Below, in pieces: positions 53,500 through 61,833 of a stretch of 64,000 bases of DNA; the stretch's first letter is position 1; the number at the start of each line of letters is the position of its first letter. Below the pieces are notes generated by a model. The model worked only from the letters and a program-made list of their open reading frames with translations, did no database searches and had not been told where the DNA came from. A program made the position numbers and the translations under genes. The DNA is taken from the NCBI GenBank assembly GCA_038210985.1, contig JBBQWB010000001.1, forward strand, positions 45,053 to 109,052, in the 5' to 3' direction. The stretch comes from JAQUGA01 sp038210985. Its GTDB lineage: Bacteria > Bacteroidota > Bacteroidia > Bacteroidales > WCHB1-69.

Positions 53500-55461
53500 A
53501 TGTGTTTTAAAAGGTCGAATTTGAATGCTCTGTTTTTATTGTTACTGATAAGCTTCAGTTTGATTTCGTATGCACAAAAAAAAGACACAATCATAACTTT
53601 TGAGCCTATTCAAATTACTGCTAATTCGCTATTAAAAGAAAAGGCTTTAGTGAAAATAAAACTCGATTCAGCAGTTTTACAGCAGGAATATAGTGCAAAT
53701 TTATCCGAAGCTCTCTCAAGCCATTCTCCAATTTTTGTAAAAACATACGGACAAGGCTCGTTGGCAACTGTTTCGATGCGTGGTACGGCTGCTTCGCATA
53801 CACAAGTTGAGTGGAATGGAATAAATATTAATAGCCCAATGTTGGGACAGGTTGATTTTTCGCAAATTCCTGTTTGGTTTATCGACCAAATTGAGATTTT
53901 ACCTGGAAGTAGCTCTCTGCAAAATGGCGGTGGTGCCATTGGTGGTAGCGTAAATATTTCAAGCGTACCTTCGTTTAATCGAAAATTTTATGGTTCGGTA
54001 CTACAAAGTGTTGGAAGTTTTGAAACCTGTCAAAGTTTTATTCAAGTTGGTGGAGGAACCTCAAAATTACAATTCAGGCTTAGAGTATTTAATGAAACCT
54101 CCAAAAATAACTTCGAATATTACAATAATGCCAATGGACTTTGGAATTACGAAAAACAGCAAAATGCTGAATTTTCAAAGCAAGGTTTATTGTCCGAAAT
54201 GTTTTATAATCGGAAAAATAATTCCTTTTCAATGGGTTTGTGGTTGCTTAAAAGCAATAGAAATTTGCCATCCATAATGTCGTATCAAGGTGCTGGACAA
54301 ATAGAAACTCAATTAGATGAAGACATTAGATGGTCGGCAAAATGGAAGAGGTTTTTTAAACTTGGTTTTTCCGAACTTACCACTGGCTTTTCAATCGGAA
54401 ATCTCGATTATTATTTAGCCAACGAAACAAATCTAGGAACCTATGTAAATTATAATACTCAAAGTAAATCGGTAAGTGGTTTTGCAAAACATTCATTAGA
54501 GTTGTCTTTTAGCAAAAAAATGTTTTTGAAATGGAATACTAATATTGATTATTCCAAAGCTTGGTTTATGGATAAAAAAACGGAACTTGGTTTCGATGCC
54601 AAAAGAATAAGTGTTGGTTCGAGCATCGCACTTTTTTATCAATTACATAAAAGATTTTCGACTTATTTGTTAGTTCGAGATGAATTGGTGGACAAAAAAA
54701 TTGTTCCCTTGATGCCATCTTTAGGTTTTGATTGGTCGATATTGTTTTTAAAAAACTTGTCGTTAAAAACTAATATTTCACGTAATTATCATCAACCAAC
54801 CTTAAATGATTTGTATTGGAGTCCTGGTGGTAATCCATTGCTAAAGCCCGAACATGGCTATTCAGGTGATGTTGGTTTGTATTATTCCTTTTTACCAGAT
54901 TCATTGTGTAAAATTACTGTTTCTGCCACGGCTTTTGCTTCTTTAATTAAGGATTGGATAATTTGGCAACCTGGCGAATTTAGATACTGGACAGCAACAA
55001 ATATGCAAGAGGTTTTTGCACGTGGTTTTGAATCAAAAATGGATGCTAGTGCAACTCATAATAAATGGAAATTTCAACTAAGTTTAAATTATTCATATAC
55101 TCGAACAGCAAACCATGAAACGGACGAAAACGGAATATTATCTTTCAAAAATCAATTAATCTACATTCCAATCCATAAAGCCAATTCTATGTTTAATGTT
55201 TTCTATCGCTCTTTTTCGATACATTATAACGTCAATTTTACAGGCGAAAGATATACGCTAGCTTCAAACGAGGAAACGCATCATAGTTTGCCTTGGTTTA
55301 CATTACACAATATCGGATTTGGAAAAGTTTTTGAGTTTAATAGGTTAAAATTGGAAGTTCAAGCCAAAGTTAACAATCTTATCAATACCGACTACCAAGC
55401 TATTTTATGGCGTGCTATGCCTCGACGAAATGCACAAATATATGTAAAAATATCCTTTTAA
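53500..55461 (+). CDS. btuB: TonB-dependent cobalamin receptor
   Basis: A 653-residue outer-membrane receptor. Signal peptide to about residue 26 (SLISYAQ), plug domain (about 45-160) with KTYGQGSLATVSMRGTAASHTQVEWNGININSP and IDQIEILPGSSSLQNGGGAIGGSVNI, and a 22-strand barrel with the usual (F/Y)-terminal ending YVKISF. The cobalamin riboswitch 40 bp upstream and the BtuG-like gene 10 bp downstream define the substrate as vitamin B12 or a related corrinoid. There is no N-terminal carboxypeptidase-like extension. Uptake is energised by TonB-ExbBD located elsewhere. Confidence 0.93.
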   Translation: MCFKRSNLNALFLLLLISFSLISYAQKKDTIITFEPIQITANSLLKEKALVKIKLDSAVLQQEYSANLSEALSSHSPIFVKTYGQGSLATVSMRGTAASHTQVEWNGININSPMLGQVDFSQIPVWFIDQIEILPGSSSLQNGGGAIGGSVNISSVPSFNRKFYGSVLQSVGSFETCQSFIQVGGGTSKLQFRLRVFNETSKNNFEYYNNANGLWNYEKQQNAEFSKQGLLSEMFYNRKNNSFSMGLWLLKSNRNLPSIMSYQGAGQIETQLDEDIRWSAKWKRFFKLGFSELTTGFSIGNLDYYLANETNLGTYVNYNTQSKSVSGFAKHSLELSFSKKMFLKWNTNIDYSKAWFMDKKTELGFDAKRISVGSSIALFYQLHKRFSTYLLVRDELVDKKIVPLMPSLGFDWSILFLKNLSLKTNISRNYHQPTLNDLYWSPGGNPLLKPEHGYSGDVGLYYSFLPDSLCKITVSATAFASLIKDWIIWQPGEFRYWTATNMQEVFARGFESKMDASATHNKWKFQLSLNYSYTRTANHETDENGILSFKNQLIYIPIHKANSMFNVFYRSFSIHYNVNFTGERYTLASNEETHHSLPWFTLHNIGFGKVFEFNRLKLEVQAKVNNLINTDYQAILWRAMPRRNAQIYVKISF

Positions 55462-55471
55462 AAATATACAA

Positions 55472-56539
55472 ATGAAGTACTTTACAAAACTGTTTTTTAT
55501 TATTCTAATTTCAATTTTTATGTCATGTAAAAAAGAACCTCCCGAAACAAAAGAATATCAAGTTGATGAAGGAGTTTTTATTTGCAACGAAGGTAATTTT
55601 ATGAGTGGAAATTCTTCTTTGTCATTTTTTAATACTAAAACAAATGTAATTTACAATCAAGTATTTTTTAATGCTAATAATTTTCCATTAGGAGATGTTT
55701 GTCAATCGATGTTCATCTATGGAGATTATGGTTTTATTGTGGTAAATAATTCGGGCAAAATTATCGTCATTGACAAAAAAACATTTAAGTATAAAGCTTC
55801 CATTACTGGCTTAGTTTCTCCAAGATTTATAGAAGTTGTTTCTTCCACAAAAGCCTATGTTACGGATTATAACAGTGGAATAATTTCAGTTTTTAATCCG
55901 ATGACATTTCAAAAAACTGGAACTATTAATATTGGAATTAGCACCGAAGCTATTTGTAAAATAAATACCGATATTTTTGTTTCAAGTTGGTCGTATAACA
56001 ATAAGATTTTTAAAATAAATAGTTTAAATAATAAAGTTGTCGATTCTTTAATTGTTGTGATACAGCCAAATAGTATGGTGATTGATAAAAACAACAAACT
56101 TTGGATTTTATCAGACGGTGGTTTTGAGGGTTCGCCTTATGGTTGGGAAAAAGCTGCAATTACCCGCATTAACCCCTTGAGTTTTGAAATAGAACATGTG
56201 TATGAATTTTCTGATAAAAACTGTTCGCCAACCAAACTTTCGATAAATGGAACAAAAGATACACTATATTATTTAAACGGAGGTTGGGGCGCAACTCAAT
56301 CTCAAACAGGAGTTTGTAAAATGGCACTAACAGACGATAATTTACCAATAAATGTTTTAATACCTCAAGGAGCTAGACTTTTTTATGGTTTATCCATCGA
56401 CCCACAAAAAAATGTTGTATATGTTTCGGATGCTGTGGATTATGTCCAAAAAGGATGGGTTTACCGATTTAAAACGAATGGTTCCATTATCGATTCTTGT
56501 AAAGTGGATATTGGACCTGCTAACTTTTGTTTTAAATAG
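55472..56539 (+). CDS. BtuG-like surface lipoprotein, beta-propeller
   Basis: A 355-residue lipoprotein: lipobox FMSC with Cys19. The mature part repeats strand-turn patterns such as DYGFIVVNNSGKIIVIDKKTFKYKASI and KAYVTDYNSGIISVFNPMTFQKTGTI, the YncE/DUF5074 seven-bladed propeller. In Bacteroides, BtuG binds cobalamin with very high affinity at the surface and passes it to BtuB; the position directly after a riboswitch-controlled btuB makes the same role likely here. The gene is 10 bp behind btuB, co-transcribed. No clear terminator follows. Confidence 0.87.
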   Translation: MKYFTKLFFIILISIFMSCKKEPPETKEYQVDEGVFICNEGNFMSGNSSLSFFNTKTNVIYNQVFFNANNFPLGDVCQSMFIYGDYGFIVVNNSGKIIVIDKKTFKYKASITGLVSPRFIEVVSSTKAYVTDYNSGIISVFNPMTFQKTGTINIGISTEAICKINTDIFVSSWSYNNKIFKINSLNNKVVDSLIVVIQPNSMVIDKNNKLWILSDGGFEGSPYGWEKAAITRINPLSFEIEHVYEFSDKNCSPTKLSINGTKDTLYYLNGGWGATQSQTGVCKMALTDDNLPINVLIPQGARLFYGLSIDPQKNVVYVSDAVDYVQKGWVYRFKTNGSIIDSCKVDIGPANFCFK

Positions 56540-56621
56540 TGCTTGTAAGGAAAAGCCAACTTCTTAGTCCCTTTTCCAATGAATTTGACGTTTTCTTATC
56601 GTACTAAAAATACATAAAATA

Positions 56622-57500
56622 TTACTGTTTTCCAGATACTTCTACTTGAGGTGCAATTTTTTTTACCAAACCTTGCAGCACACTTCCTGGTCCTAATTCT
56701 ACACATTCTGTCAATCCATCATTTGCCATGTTTTGAACAATTTGTGTCCATTTAACAGGAGCTGTAAGTTGAGCTATTAAATTCTTTTTAATTTCTTCCG
56801 GATTGGATGTTGGAAGGGCGGTAACATTTTGATAAATTGGACAAATAGGAGTGATAAATGGAGTTGAGTTAATTGCTTCGGCTAATTCTTCTTTAGCTGG
56901 ATTCATCAATGGAGAGTGAAATGCACCGCCAACTTTTAGAATTAACGCACGTTTAGCACCAGCTTCTTTTAATTTTTCGCATGCAATATTAATGCCTTCA
57001 ATAGAGCCTGAAATTACCAGCTGACCAGGACTATTGTAATTTGCAGCAACTACCACTTCGTTAATGGTTGAAAGAACTGCTTCCACTTTTTCATCTTCTA
57101 AACCTAAAATGGCAGCCATGGTCGAAGGTTCTGCTTCGCAAGCTTTTTGCATTGCCATAGCTCGGCGATAAACTAATTTTAAACCATCTTCAAATGACAA
57201 TGCTCCAGCTGCAACTAAAGCAGAAAACTCTCCTAATGAATGTCCAGCAACCATTTCTGGCTTAAATTCTTCACCCAATGATTTTGCAAGTAATACAGAA
57301 TGTAAGAAAATGGCTGGTTGTGTTACTTTGGTTTGACGCAAATCTTCGTCAGTTCCCGAAAACATAATATCTGTAATTTTATAACCTAAAATTTCGTTTG
57401 CTCTTTCAAAAAGTGCCTTAATATCTTGATTTTGCTCATAAATTTCTTTACCCATTCCTACAAATTGAGCTCCTTGTCCTGGAAAAACATATGCTTTCAT
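56622..57500 (-). CDS. fabD: Malonyl-CoA:ACP transacylase
   Basis: A 292-residue enzyme that loads malonyl groups on acyl carrier protein for fatty-acid synthesis. Seen: FPGQGAQFVGMGKEI (6-20), QPAIFLHSVLLA, the nucleophile elbow GHSLGEF with Ser88, Arg113 in YRRAMAMQ, and the catalytic His195 in GGAFHSPLM. Length is normal. It stands alone; a -7 element TAATTTTG is on the minus strand at 57526-57533, leader about 20 nt. Confidence 0.96.
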   Translation of the reverse strand: MKAYVFPGQGAQFVGMGKEIYEQNQDIKALFERANEILGYKITDIMFSGTDEDLRQTKVTQPAIFLHSVLLAKSLGEEFKPEMVAGHSLGEFSALVAAGALSFEDGLKLVYRRAMAMQKACEAEPSTMAAILGLEDEKVEAVLSTINEVVVAANYNSPGQLVISGSIEGINIACEKLKEAGAKRALILKVGGAFHSPLMNPAKEELAEAINSTPFITPICPIYQNVTALPTSNPEEIKKNLIAQLTAPVKWTQIVQNMANDGLTECVELGPGSVLQGLVKKIAPQVEVSGKQ

Positions 57501-57589
57501 AATCTATTTTTTTAGTTTGAAACCACAAAATTACTAAAAAACGAATATAAAAGAGGTTCTGAAAATTCAATACCCGATATTTCTATTCC

Positions 57590-57790
57590 TGTTTTTTAGT
57601 CCTTTTTCCTCAGAGTTATTTCGGATTTGCAATCCGAGCAAACAGAAGGAAATCCCATGCAATCAAAGTTTGGCAGATACGCCACGTCAATCTTTGATAT
57701 TAGGCTTGCCCGTTGGTGATAACACCAACAAGGGCAAGAATCCGAGCAAACAGAAGGTAATCTCTCGCACTCAAATTTCGGCGGTTTCGT
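57590..57790. repeat. Repeat island with direct and inverted repeats
   Basis: TCGGATT-TGC-AATCCGA (57621-57637) is the same palindromic unit as at 44759 and 44811. The 19-mer AATCCGAGCAAACAGAAGG occurs twice exactly (57631-57649 and 57739-57757) and the similarity continues some 20 bp. Between them lies a 14-bp hairpin CTTGCCC-GTTGGTG/CACCAAC-GGGCAAG (57705-57738). No gene is present in 57501-57841. Confidence 0.65.
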
Positions 57791-57841
57791 GCAAGCACTT
57801 ATTAATTCACTATGAGTAATTTAGCTCAATATTATTTTTAT

Positions 57842-58555
57842 TTAAATTATAGTGCAAGCCATTCCTGCAACACTAATTTTAACTCCATTAATTTGCATCA
57901 ACATTTGGGCAGCTCCTTCAATGGTTGCACCTGTAGTAATAATGTCATCAACTAGTAATATATGCTTGTTTTCTAATGCTTTTTCGTCGGTAATTTTAAA
58001 AATTTCTTTTACATTTTCCCAACGCATAAACCTGCTTTTTCGAGTTTGAGTTGAGGTTGCAACCGTACGAATTAAACTAGTGATATCCATAGGAATACCC
58101 ATACTATTTGATAAGCCAATGGCAAACATTTCACTTTGATTGTAGCCTCTAATTTTTTTCTTTTTGGGATGTAAAGGAATTGGAATAACAACATCTACCG
58201 ATTTAAAAATGGGATTGGTTATAAGTTCTTGACCATAATCTTCTCCAATAATAACTCCAATTTCCTTCATTCCTTTATATTTGAAATTATGCATCAAGTG
58301 TTGAGTTTTTCCCTTTTTACGGAAAAAATAGCGAGCTGCGGCAGCTTCAATTTTTATTCTTCCCCAAAATACCTCCTCAAGAGGATTATTTCTTAAAGAA
58401 TGATAAAAAGTTTTTGGCATCTCAACTTCACAATAGGAACAAATTAATCGTTCGTGCCTCATCAAAACCCTGTTGCATGCAGCACAAACCGAAGGGTAAA
58501 ACAAGGAAATAAAATCTAAAACAAGGTTTTTTATAAACTTATTCATTCTATTCAT
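57842..58555 (-). CDS. ComF-family phosphoribosyltransferase-like protein
   Basis: A 237-residue protein. The N-terminus has two CxxC zinc pairs (CAAC and CSYC, about residues 24-42), the C-terminal half is a type I phosphoribosyltransferase fold with the PRPP loop LLVDDIITTGATIEGA. ComF is needed for DNA uptake during competence in some bacteria, and related proteins are widespread; an enzymatic substrate is unknown. The frame continues to a TTG at 58561, but ATG at 58553-58555 is the better start. Minus-strand -7 element TAACTTTG lies at 58589-58596, very close to the divergent promoter of the next gene. Confidence 0.88.
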   Translation of the reverse strand: MNRMNKFIKNLVLDFISLFYPSVCAACNRVLMRHERLICSYCEVEMPKTFYHSLRNNPLEEVFWGRIKIEAAAARYFFRKKGKTQHLMHNFKYKGMKEIGVIIGEDYGQELITNPIFKSVDVVIPIPLHPKKKKIRGYNQSEMFAIGLSNSMGIPMDITSLIRTVATSTQTRKSRFMRWENVKEIFKITDEKALENKHILLVDDIITTGATIEGAAQMLMQINGVKISVAGMACTII

Positions 58556-58577
58556 AATCAAATCTTCAAATTTTGAT

Positions 58578-58596
58578 TAATTTTGGCGCAAAGTTA
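58578..58596. promoter_or_regulatory. Overlapping divergent promoters of comF-like gene and coiled-coil gene
   Basis: Plus strand TAATTTTG at 58578-58585, minus strand TAACTTTG at 58589-58596; both are exact -7 elements separated by three bases. Polymerase cannot occupy both at once. Confidence 0.5.
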
Positions 58597-58626
58597 AAAC
58601 AAACATTATTCTAATCTCAAATTAAA

Positions 58627-59538
58627 ATGGAAAACAATAACGAATTAAAAAGATATAAAATTTCTACTTACATCCTAAGTGTTGTTTGTTTGATTTTGTT
58701 GGGCGTTGTAATATTTTCTTCCTTAAAGGTAAAAACAATTGTGGTTGAAAAAAATAAAGCCGAAATATTATCTACCGAATTGCAATCGGAATTAGATTCA
58801 TTGGTAATAAATCATGAACGAATTAAGCAAGAATATGGAGCTGTTACTTCAAAATTAACCGAAAGAGATAGTGTTATTCAAGCAAATACAGAAGAAATTC
58901 GTAAATTAATTGCACGTCAAGCCGATTATAATAAAATTAAACGCAAACTAGAACTGCTTCGTACTATTTCACAAGATTATGTTTTAAGAATTGACTCCAT
59001 TAGTAGAGTTAATCAAGAACTAGTTTCCGAAAATAAAAAGATTAAAGAAGACGTAACAAAATACAAGCAAAATGCTACTGAGTTTGAACAGGAAACGGTT
59101 TCTTTAAAAGAGAAAATAAATACTGCTGCTCGATTAAAAGCTTATGGTGTTTCGGCAAAAGCGTTTAATTTAAAATCGAACGGAACCAAAGAAGAACAAA
59201 CCGATCGTTCACGCAAAACCGAGCGAATCAAAGTGTCGTTTACGCTTAGCGAAAATTCAGTAGCAGAGTCGGGAAATAAAAATATCTACTGCCGAATTGC
59301 TCGACCCGATGGAAAAGTTTTGATTATTGGTGACGGAGATGCTTATTCGTTTGATACTGAAGGTCAAAAACTCCAATATTCGATTAAACAACAAGTAAGC
59401 TACGATAAAAAATCAATGAATATTAGTTTGATTTGGAATGTAATAGATTCAAAAAATGAAATGATTCCTGGTAAATATTTTGCAATGGTTTATATTGATG
59501 GATATCAAATAGGTGAAGCTTCATTTGTGCTAAAATAA
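58627..59538 (+). CDS. Coiled-coil inner-membrane protein of unknown function
   Basis: A 303-residue protein: a short polar N-terminus, one membrane helix (ISTYILSVVCLILLGVVIFSSLKV, about 12-35), a long coiled coil (about 38-175, with regular E/K/L heptads), then a beta-rich domain (about 195-303) ending in KYFAMVYIDGYQIGEASFVLK. Topology predicts the coiled coil and C-terminal domain in the periplasm. The beta-rich part resembles nothing I can name with certainty. It is monocistronic and divergent from comF. Homologues of this architecture seem frequent in Bacteroidota, but I cannot state a function. Confidence 0.7.
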   Translation: MENNNELKRYKISTYILSVVCLILLGVVIFSSLKVKTIVVEKNKAEILSTELQSELDSLVINHERIKQEYGAVTSKLTERDSVIQANTEEIRKLIARQADYNKIKRKLELLRTISQDYVLRIDSISRVNQELVSENKKIKEDVTKYKQNATEFEQETVSLKEKINTAARLKAYGVSAKAFNLKSNGTKEEQTDRSRKTERIKVSFTLSENSVAESGNKNIYCRIARPDGKVLIIGDGDAYSFDTEGQKLQYSIKQQVSYDKKSMNISLIWNVIDSKNEMIPGKYFAMVYIDGYQIGEASFVLK

Positions 59539-59704
59539 AAAATGTTGGCAGGGTTAAACTTGCAGTAAATTTGACGGTTTCTTCTCAAATACTGGGTTTT
59601 GTTGCAAGCACTGAGTAAGGGAATTCTCAATTATTTTCTCAAATCGATATTGTATTTTTCATTATCAAAATTATTTGTACTTTTATAAAAAAAATAAGAG
59701 TATT

Positions 59705-60379
59705 ATGATAAATTTTGAAGCATTATTTAAAGTGTCCTATGGACTTTACATTGTTTGTTCGGGAGATAAGGATAAAGGAAATGGTTTTATTTCAAACACA
59801 TTTTTTCAGGTAACGGCCGAGCCAGCTAAATTTGCTTCGTGTTGCAATAAAAATAATTATACTGCCGAATTGATTCAAAAACATGAAACTTTTTCTGTTT
59901 CTGTTTTAGGAGAAGAGGCTCCATCTGAACTTTTTGGGACATTTGGATATAAAAGTGGACGAGAAGTTGACAAATTTCAAGGTATGAATGTTAAATATGG
60001 AGAAACTGGTGTTCCCATTGTTTTAAACTCAAGTATTGCCTCTTTGGAATTTAAAGTAGTTCAAACTGTTGATGTGGGAACTCATTTAATGTTTATTGGC
60101 GAGCTTGTTTGTGCCGAACTCGTGGAAGAATTGAAAGATCCAATGACTTATTTATATTACCGTCAAATTAAAAAAGGACTTTCACCAAAAAATGCACCCA
60201 CTTATATCGACAAATCGAAATTAGAATTAAAAGCGACTGACTCCACTTTAAAAAGTCATAAATGTGTTGTTTGTGGCTATATTCACGATGAAGCATCCGA
60301 AACCATTAAATTTAAAGATTTGCCCAATGATTGGGTTTGTCCAATTTGTGGTGCCGAACAATCCGATTTTATTGAAATT
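59705..60379 (+). CDS. Flavin reductase-rubredoxin fusion protein
   Basis: A 225-residue cytoplasmic protein (60382 includes the stop). Residues about 1-160 are a flavin reductase-like FMN domain (VSYGLYIVCSGDKDKGNGFISNTFFQVTAEP, FSVSVLGEEAPSELFGTFGYKSGRE), followed by a rubredoxin with iron ligands Cys187, Cys190, Cys212 and Cys215. The rubredoxin is short: it lacks the loop of about 10 residues between the two CxxC pairs. The same fusion (high-molecular-weight rubredoxin) passes electrons from NAD(P)H to oxygen- or peroxide-reducing partners in anaerobes. The true start is ATG 59705. Rubrerythrin follows 20 bp later, its likely partner. Confidence 0.92.
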
Positions 60380-60402
60380 TAATTAATTATATATTTAGTA
60401 CT

Positions 60403-60981
60403 ATGACAAAATCATTAATTGGCACAAAAACAGAACAAAATCTATTAAAATCATTTGCCGGTGAATCGCAAGCTCGAAATCGTTATGAATTTTTTGCAAG
60501 TGTTGCTAAAAAAGAGGGTTACGAACAAATTGCAGCTATTTTTATGGAAACTTCAAACCAAGAAAAAGAACATGCAAAACGTTTTTTCAAATTTTTAGAA
60601 GGTGGTATGCTTGAAATTACAGCTACGTTTCCAGCAGGGATTATTGGTACCACAGCCGAAAATTTACAAGCAGCAGCCGAAGGCGAAAATGAAGAGTGGA
60701 CAGATTTATATCCTCATTTTGCAGAGGTTGCCAAAGAAGAAGGTTTTCCCGAAATAGCTACGGCATATAAAATGATTGCCAAAGTTGAAGCGGAACACGA
60801 ACGCAGATATTTAAAGCTTCTGCAAAACATTTCCGAAGATAGAGTATTTATGAAAGAGGGTAAAGTATGGTGGAAATGTTTAAATTGCGGTTTTGTTTAC
60901 GAATCGGCAAAAGCATTAGAAAACTGTCCTGCTTGCTTACATTCAAAGGCTTATATGCAAGTTAGGGAAGACAACTATTAA
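60403..60981 (+). CDS. rbr: Rubrerythrin
   Basis: A 192-residue non-haem di-iron peroxidase that reduces hydrogen peroxide. N-terminal four-helix bundle with iron ligands in FAGESQARNRYEFF (Glu20), METSNQEKEHAKRF (Glu53 and His56) and KVEAEHERRY, then a C-terminal rubredoxin domain (WWKCLNCGFVYE ... NCPACLHSKAYM). All four cysteines and the glutamates are kept. It is transcribed with the flavin reductase-rubredoxin gene, giving a complete NAD(P)H to peroxide path. Marker of anaerobic or microaerobic life. Confidence 0.95.
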   Translation: MTKSLIGTKTEQNLLKSFAGESQARNRYEFFASVAKKEGYEQIAAIFMETSNQEKEHAKRFFKFLEGGMLEITATFPAGIIGTTAENLQAAAEGENEEWTDLYPHFAEVAKEEGFPEIATAYKMIAKVEAEHERRYLKLLQNISEDRVFMKEGKVWWKCLNCGFVYESAKALENCPACLHSKAYMQVREDNY

Positions 60982-61194
60982 TTAGTGTCTGGCTATAAAG
61001 TCCGACAACAACGTTTTATTTGCCGAAACTCCAATTCATTTAAACGAGTAACTCCCACTTGATGCAAGCCTTGCTTTTAGAGGTTAGGTGTTTTTCTTCA
61101 TTCATTAGATTTTCGGTCGCTATGGTCGTGGATGGGGCAGACATAATCTTTGCCAAGTTTTGACTAGCAGGTCGGTTGCTGCCCTCGGCAATGT
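60982..61194. other. Intergenic sequence of mixed composition
   Basis: A 213-bp gap with higher GC than the neighbours, especially 61120-61190 (GGTCGTGGATGGGGCAGAC, TCGGTTGCTGCCCTCGGCAA). It contains a partly palindromic TGTCTGGCTATAAAGTCCGACA near 60987. No gene, terminator or clear integration site. It marks the border between core genes and the restriction-modification-like locus. Confidence 0.4.
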
Positions 61195-61833
61195 TTATGG
61201 CTGCGAAGCATTAACATTTATCAGTTTAAGATTATTCGTAAAGTCAAATATCAAATGCTTCAATATTCCTATATCTGAATGATTAGATTCGTAATAGGTT
61301 TTTATTAGCTTGTTCGATTTAAAAATTAATATTTCTGTATTTCTTTTGTCTTTTTCTAATAAGTAATTAATACCTTTTATTGTTTCGTTTGTGTTACCTT
61401 CAAGAAGATAACCAATCAAACTACCATTTTCATATTTTTTGGAAACGAAGTTGTCAATTCCTGTATTAATGTATCTGCGTTTTAATGATGAATCGTTTTG
61501 TTTCAAGTTTTTAGATTCAAAGAAATAATCGCAATCATCGTTTTTATAAAATGAAGAGAGCTTAAAATCTATTCTGGGAAACTTATCAGAAAAACCTTTT
61601 ACTTTCGGAATGTCTTTCGGTAAATGTGCTTCAACCTGAGTAAAGAATTTCCACTTTCGCCTTAATGGATTTTCTTTTATTAGTCGGTGCAATTCGGAAG
61701 AAATATCATTTTCGTTCCAATCTAATTGTATCACTTGTTCTGTCAACGAAGTTTGATATGCCTCAATGATTAAACGATAACATTTTTGCTCAAAAGCATC
61801 CTTGTAATCTTTACTTCTCATCATGAACCCCAT
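61195..61833 (-). CDS. Putative restriction nuclease-like protein beside a DNA methyltransferase
   Basis: A 212-residue protein with no recognised name. A PD-(D/E)xK-like pattern is visible: Asp89 in FPRIDFKL and Glu106-Ser-Lys108 in YFFESKNLK, with strand-helix context, so a nuclease fold is suggested, not proven. It overlaps the methyltransferase gene by 23 bp (less if the ATG at 61821 or 61824 is used), so the two are co-translated. This is the expected layout of a type II restriction-modification pair. The last residues (VNASQP) lie in GC-richer border sequence. Confidence 0.6.
   Translation of the reverse strand: MGFMMRSKDYKDAFEQKCYRLIIEAYQTSLTEQVIQLDWNENDISSELHRLIKENPLRRKWKFFTQVEAHLPKDIPKVKGFSDKFPRIDFKLSSFYKNDDCDYFFESKNLKQNDSSLKRRYINTGIDNFVSKKYENGSLIGYLLEGNTNETIKGINYLLEKDKRNTEILIFKSNKLIKTYYESNHSDIGILKHLIFDFTNNLKLINVNASQP

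Noticed and set aside
60987..61190. Integron attC or IS end at the border of the restriction locus
   Set aside because: Words such as GTTAGGT and the partial palindrome near 60987 are too weak and not paired with a complementary site.
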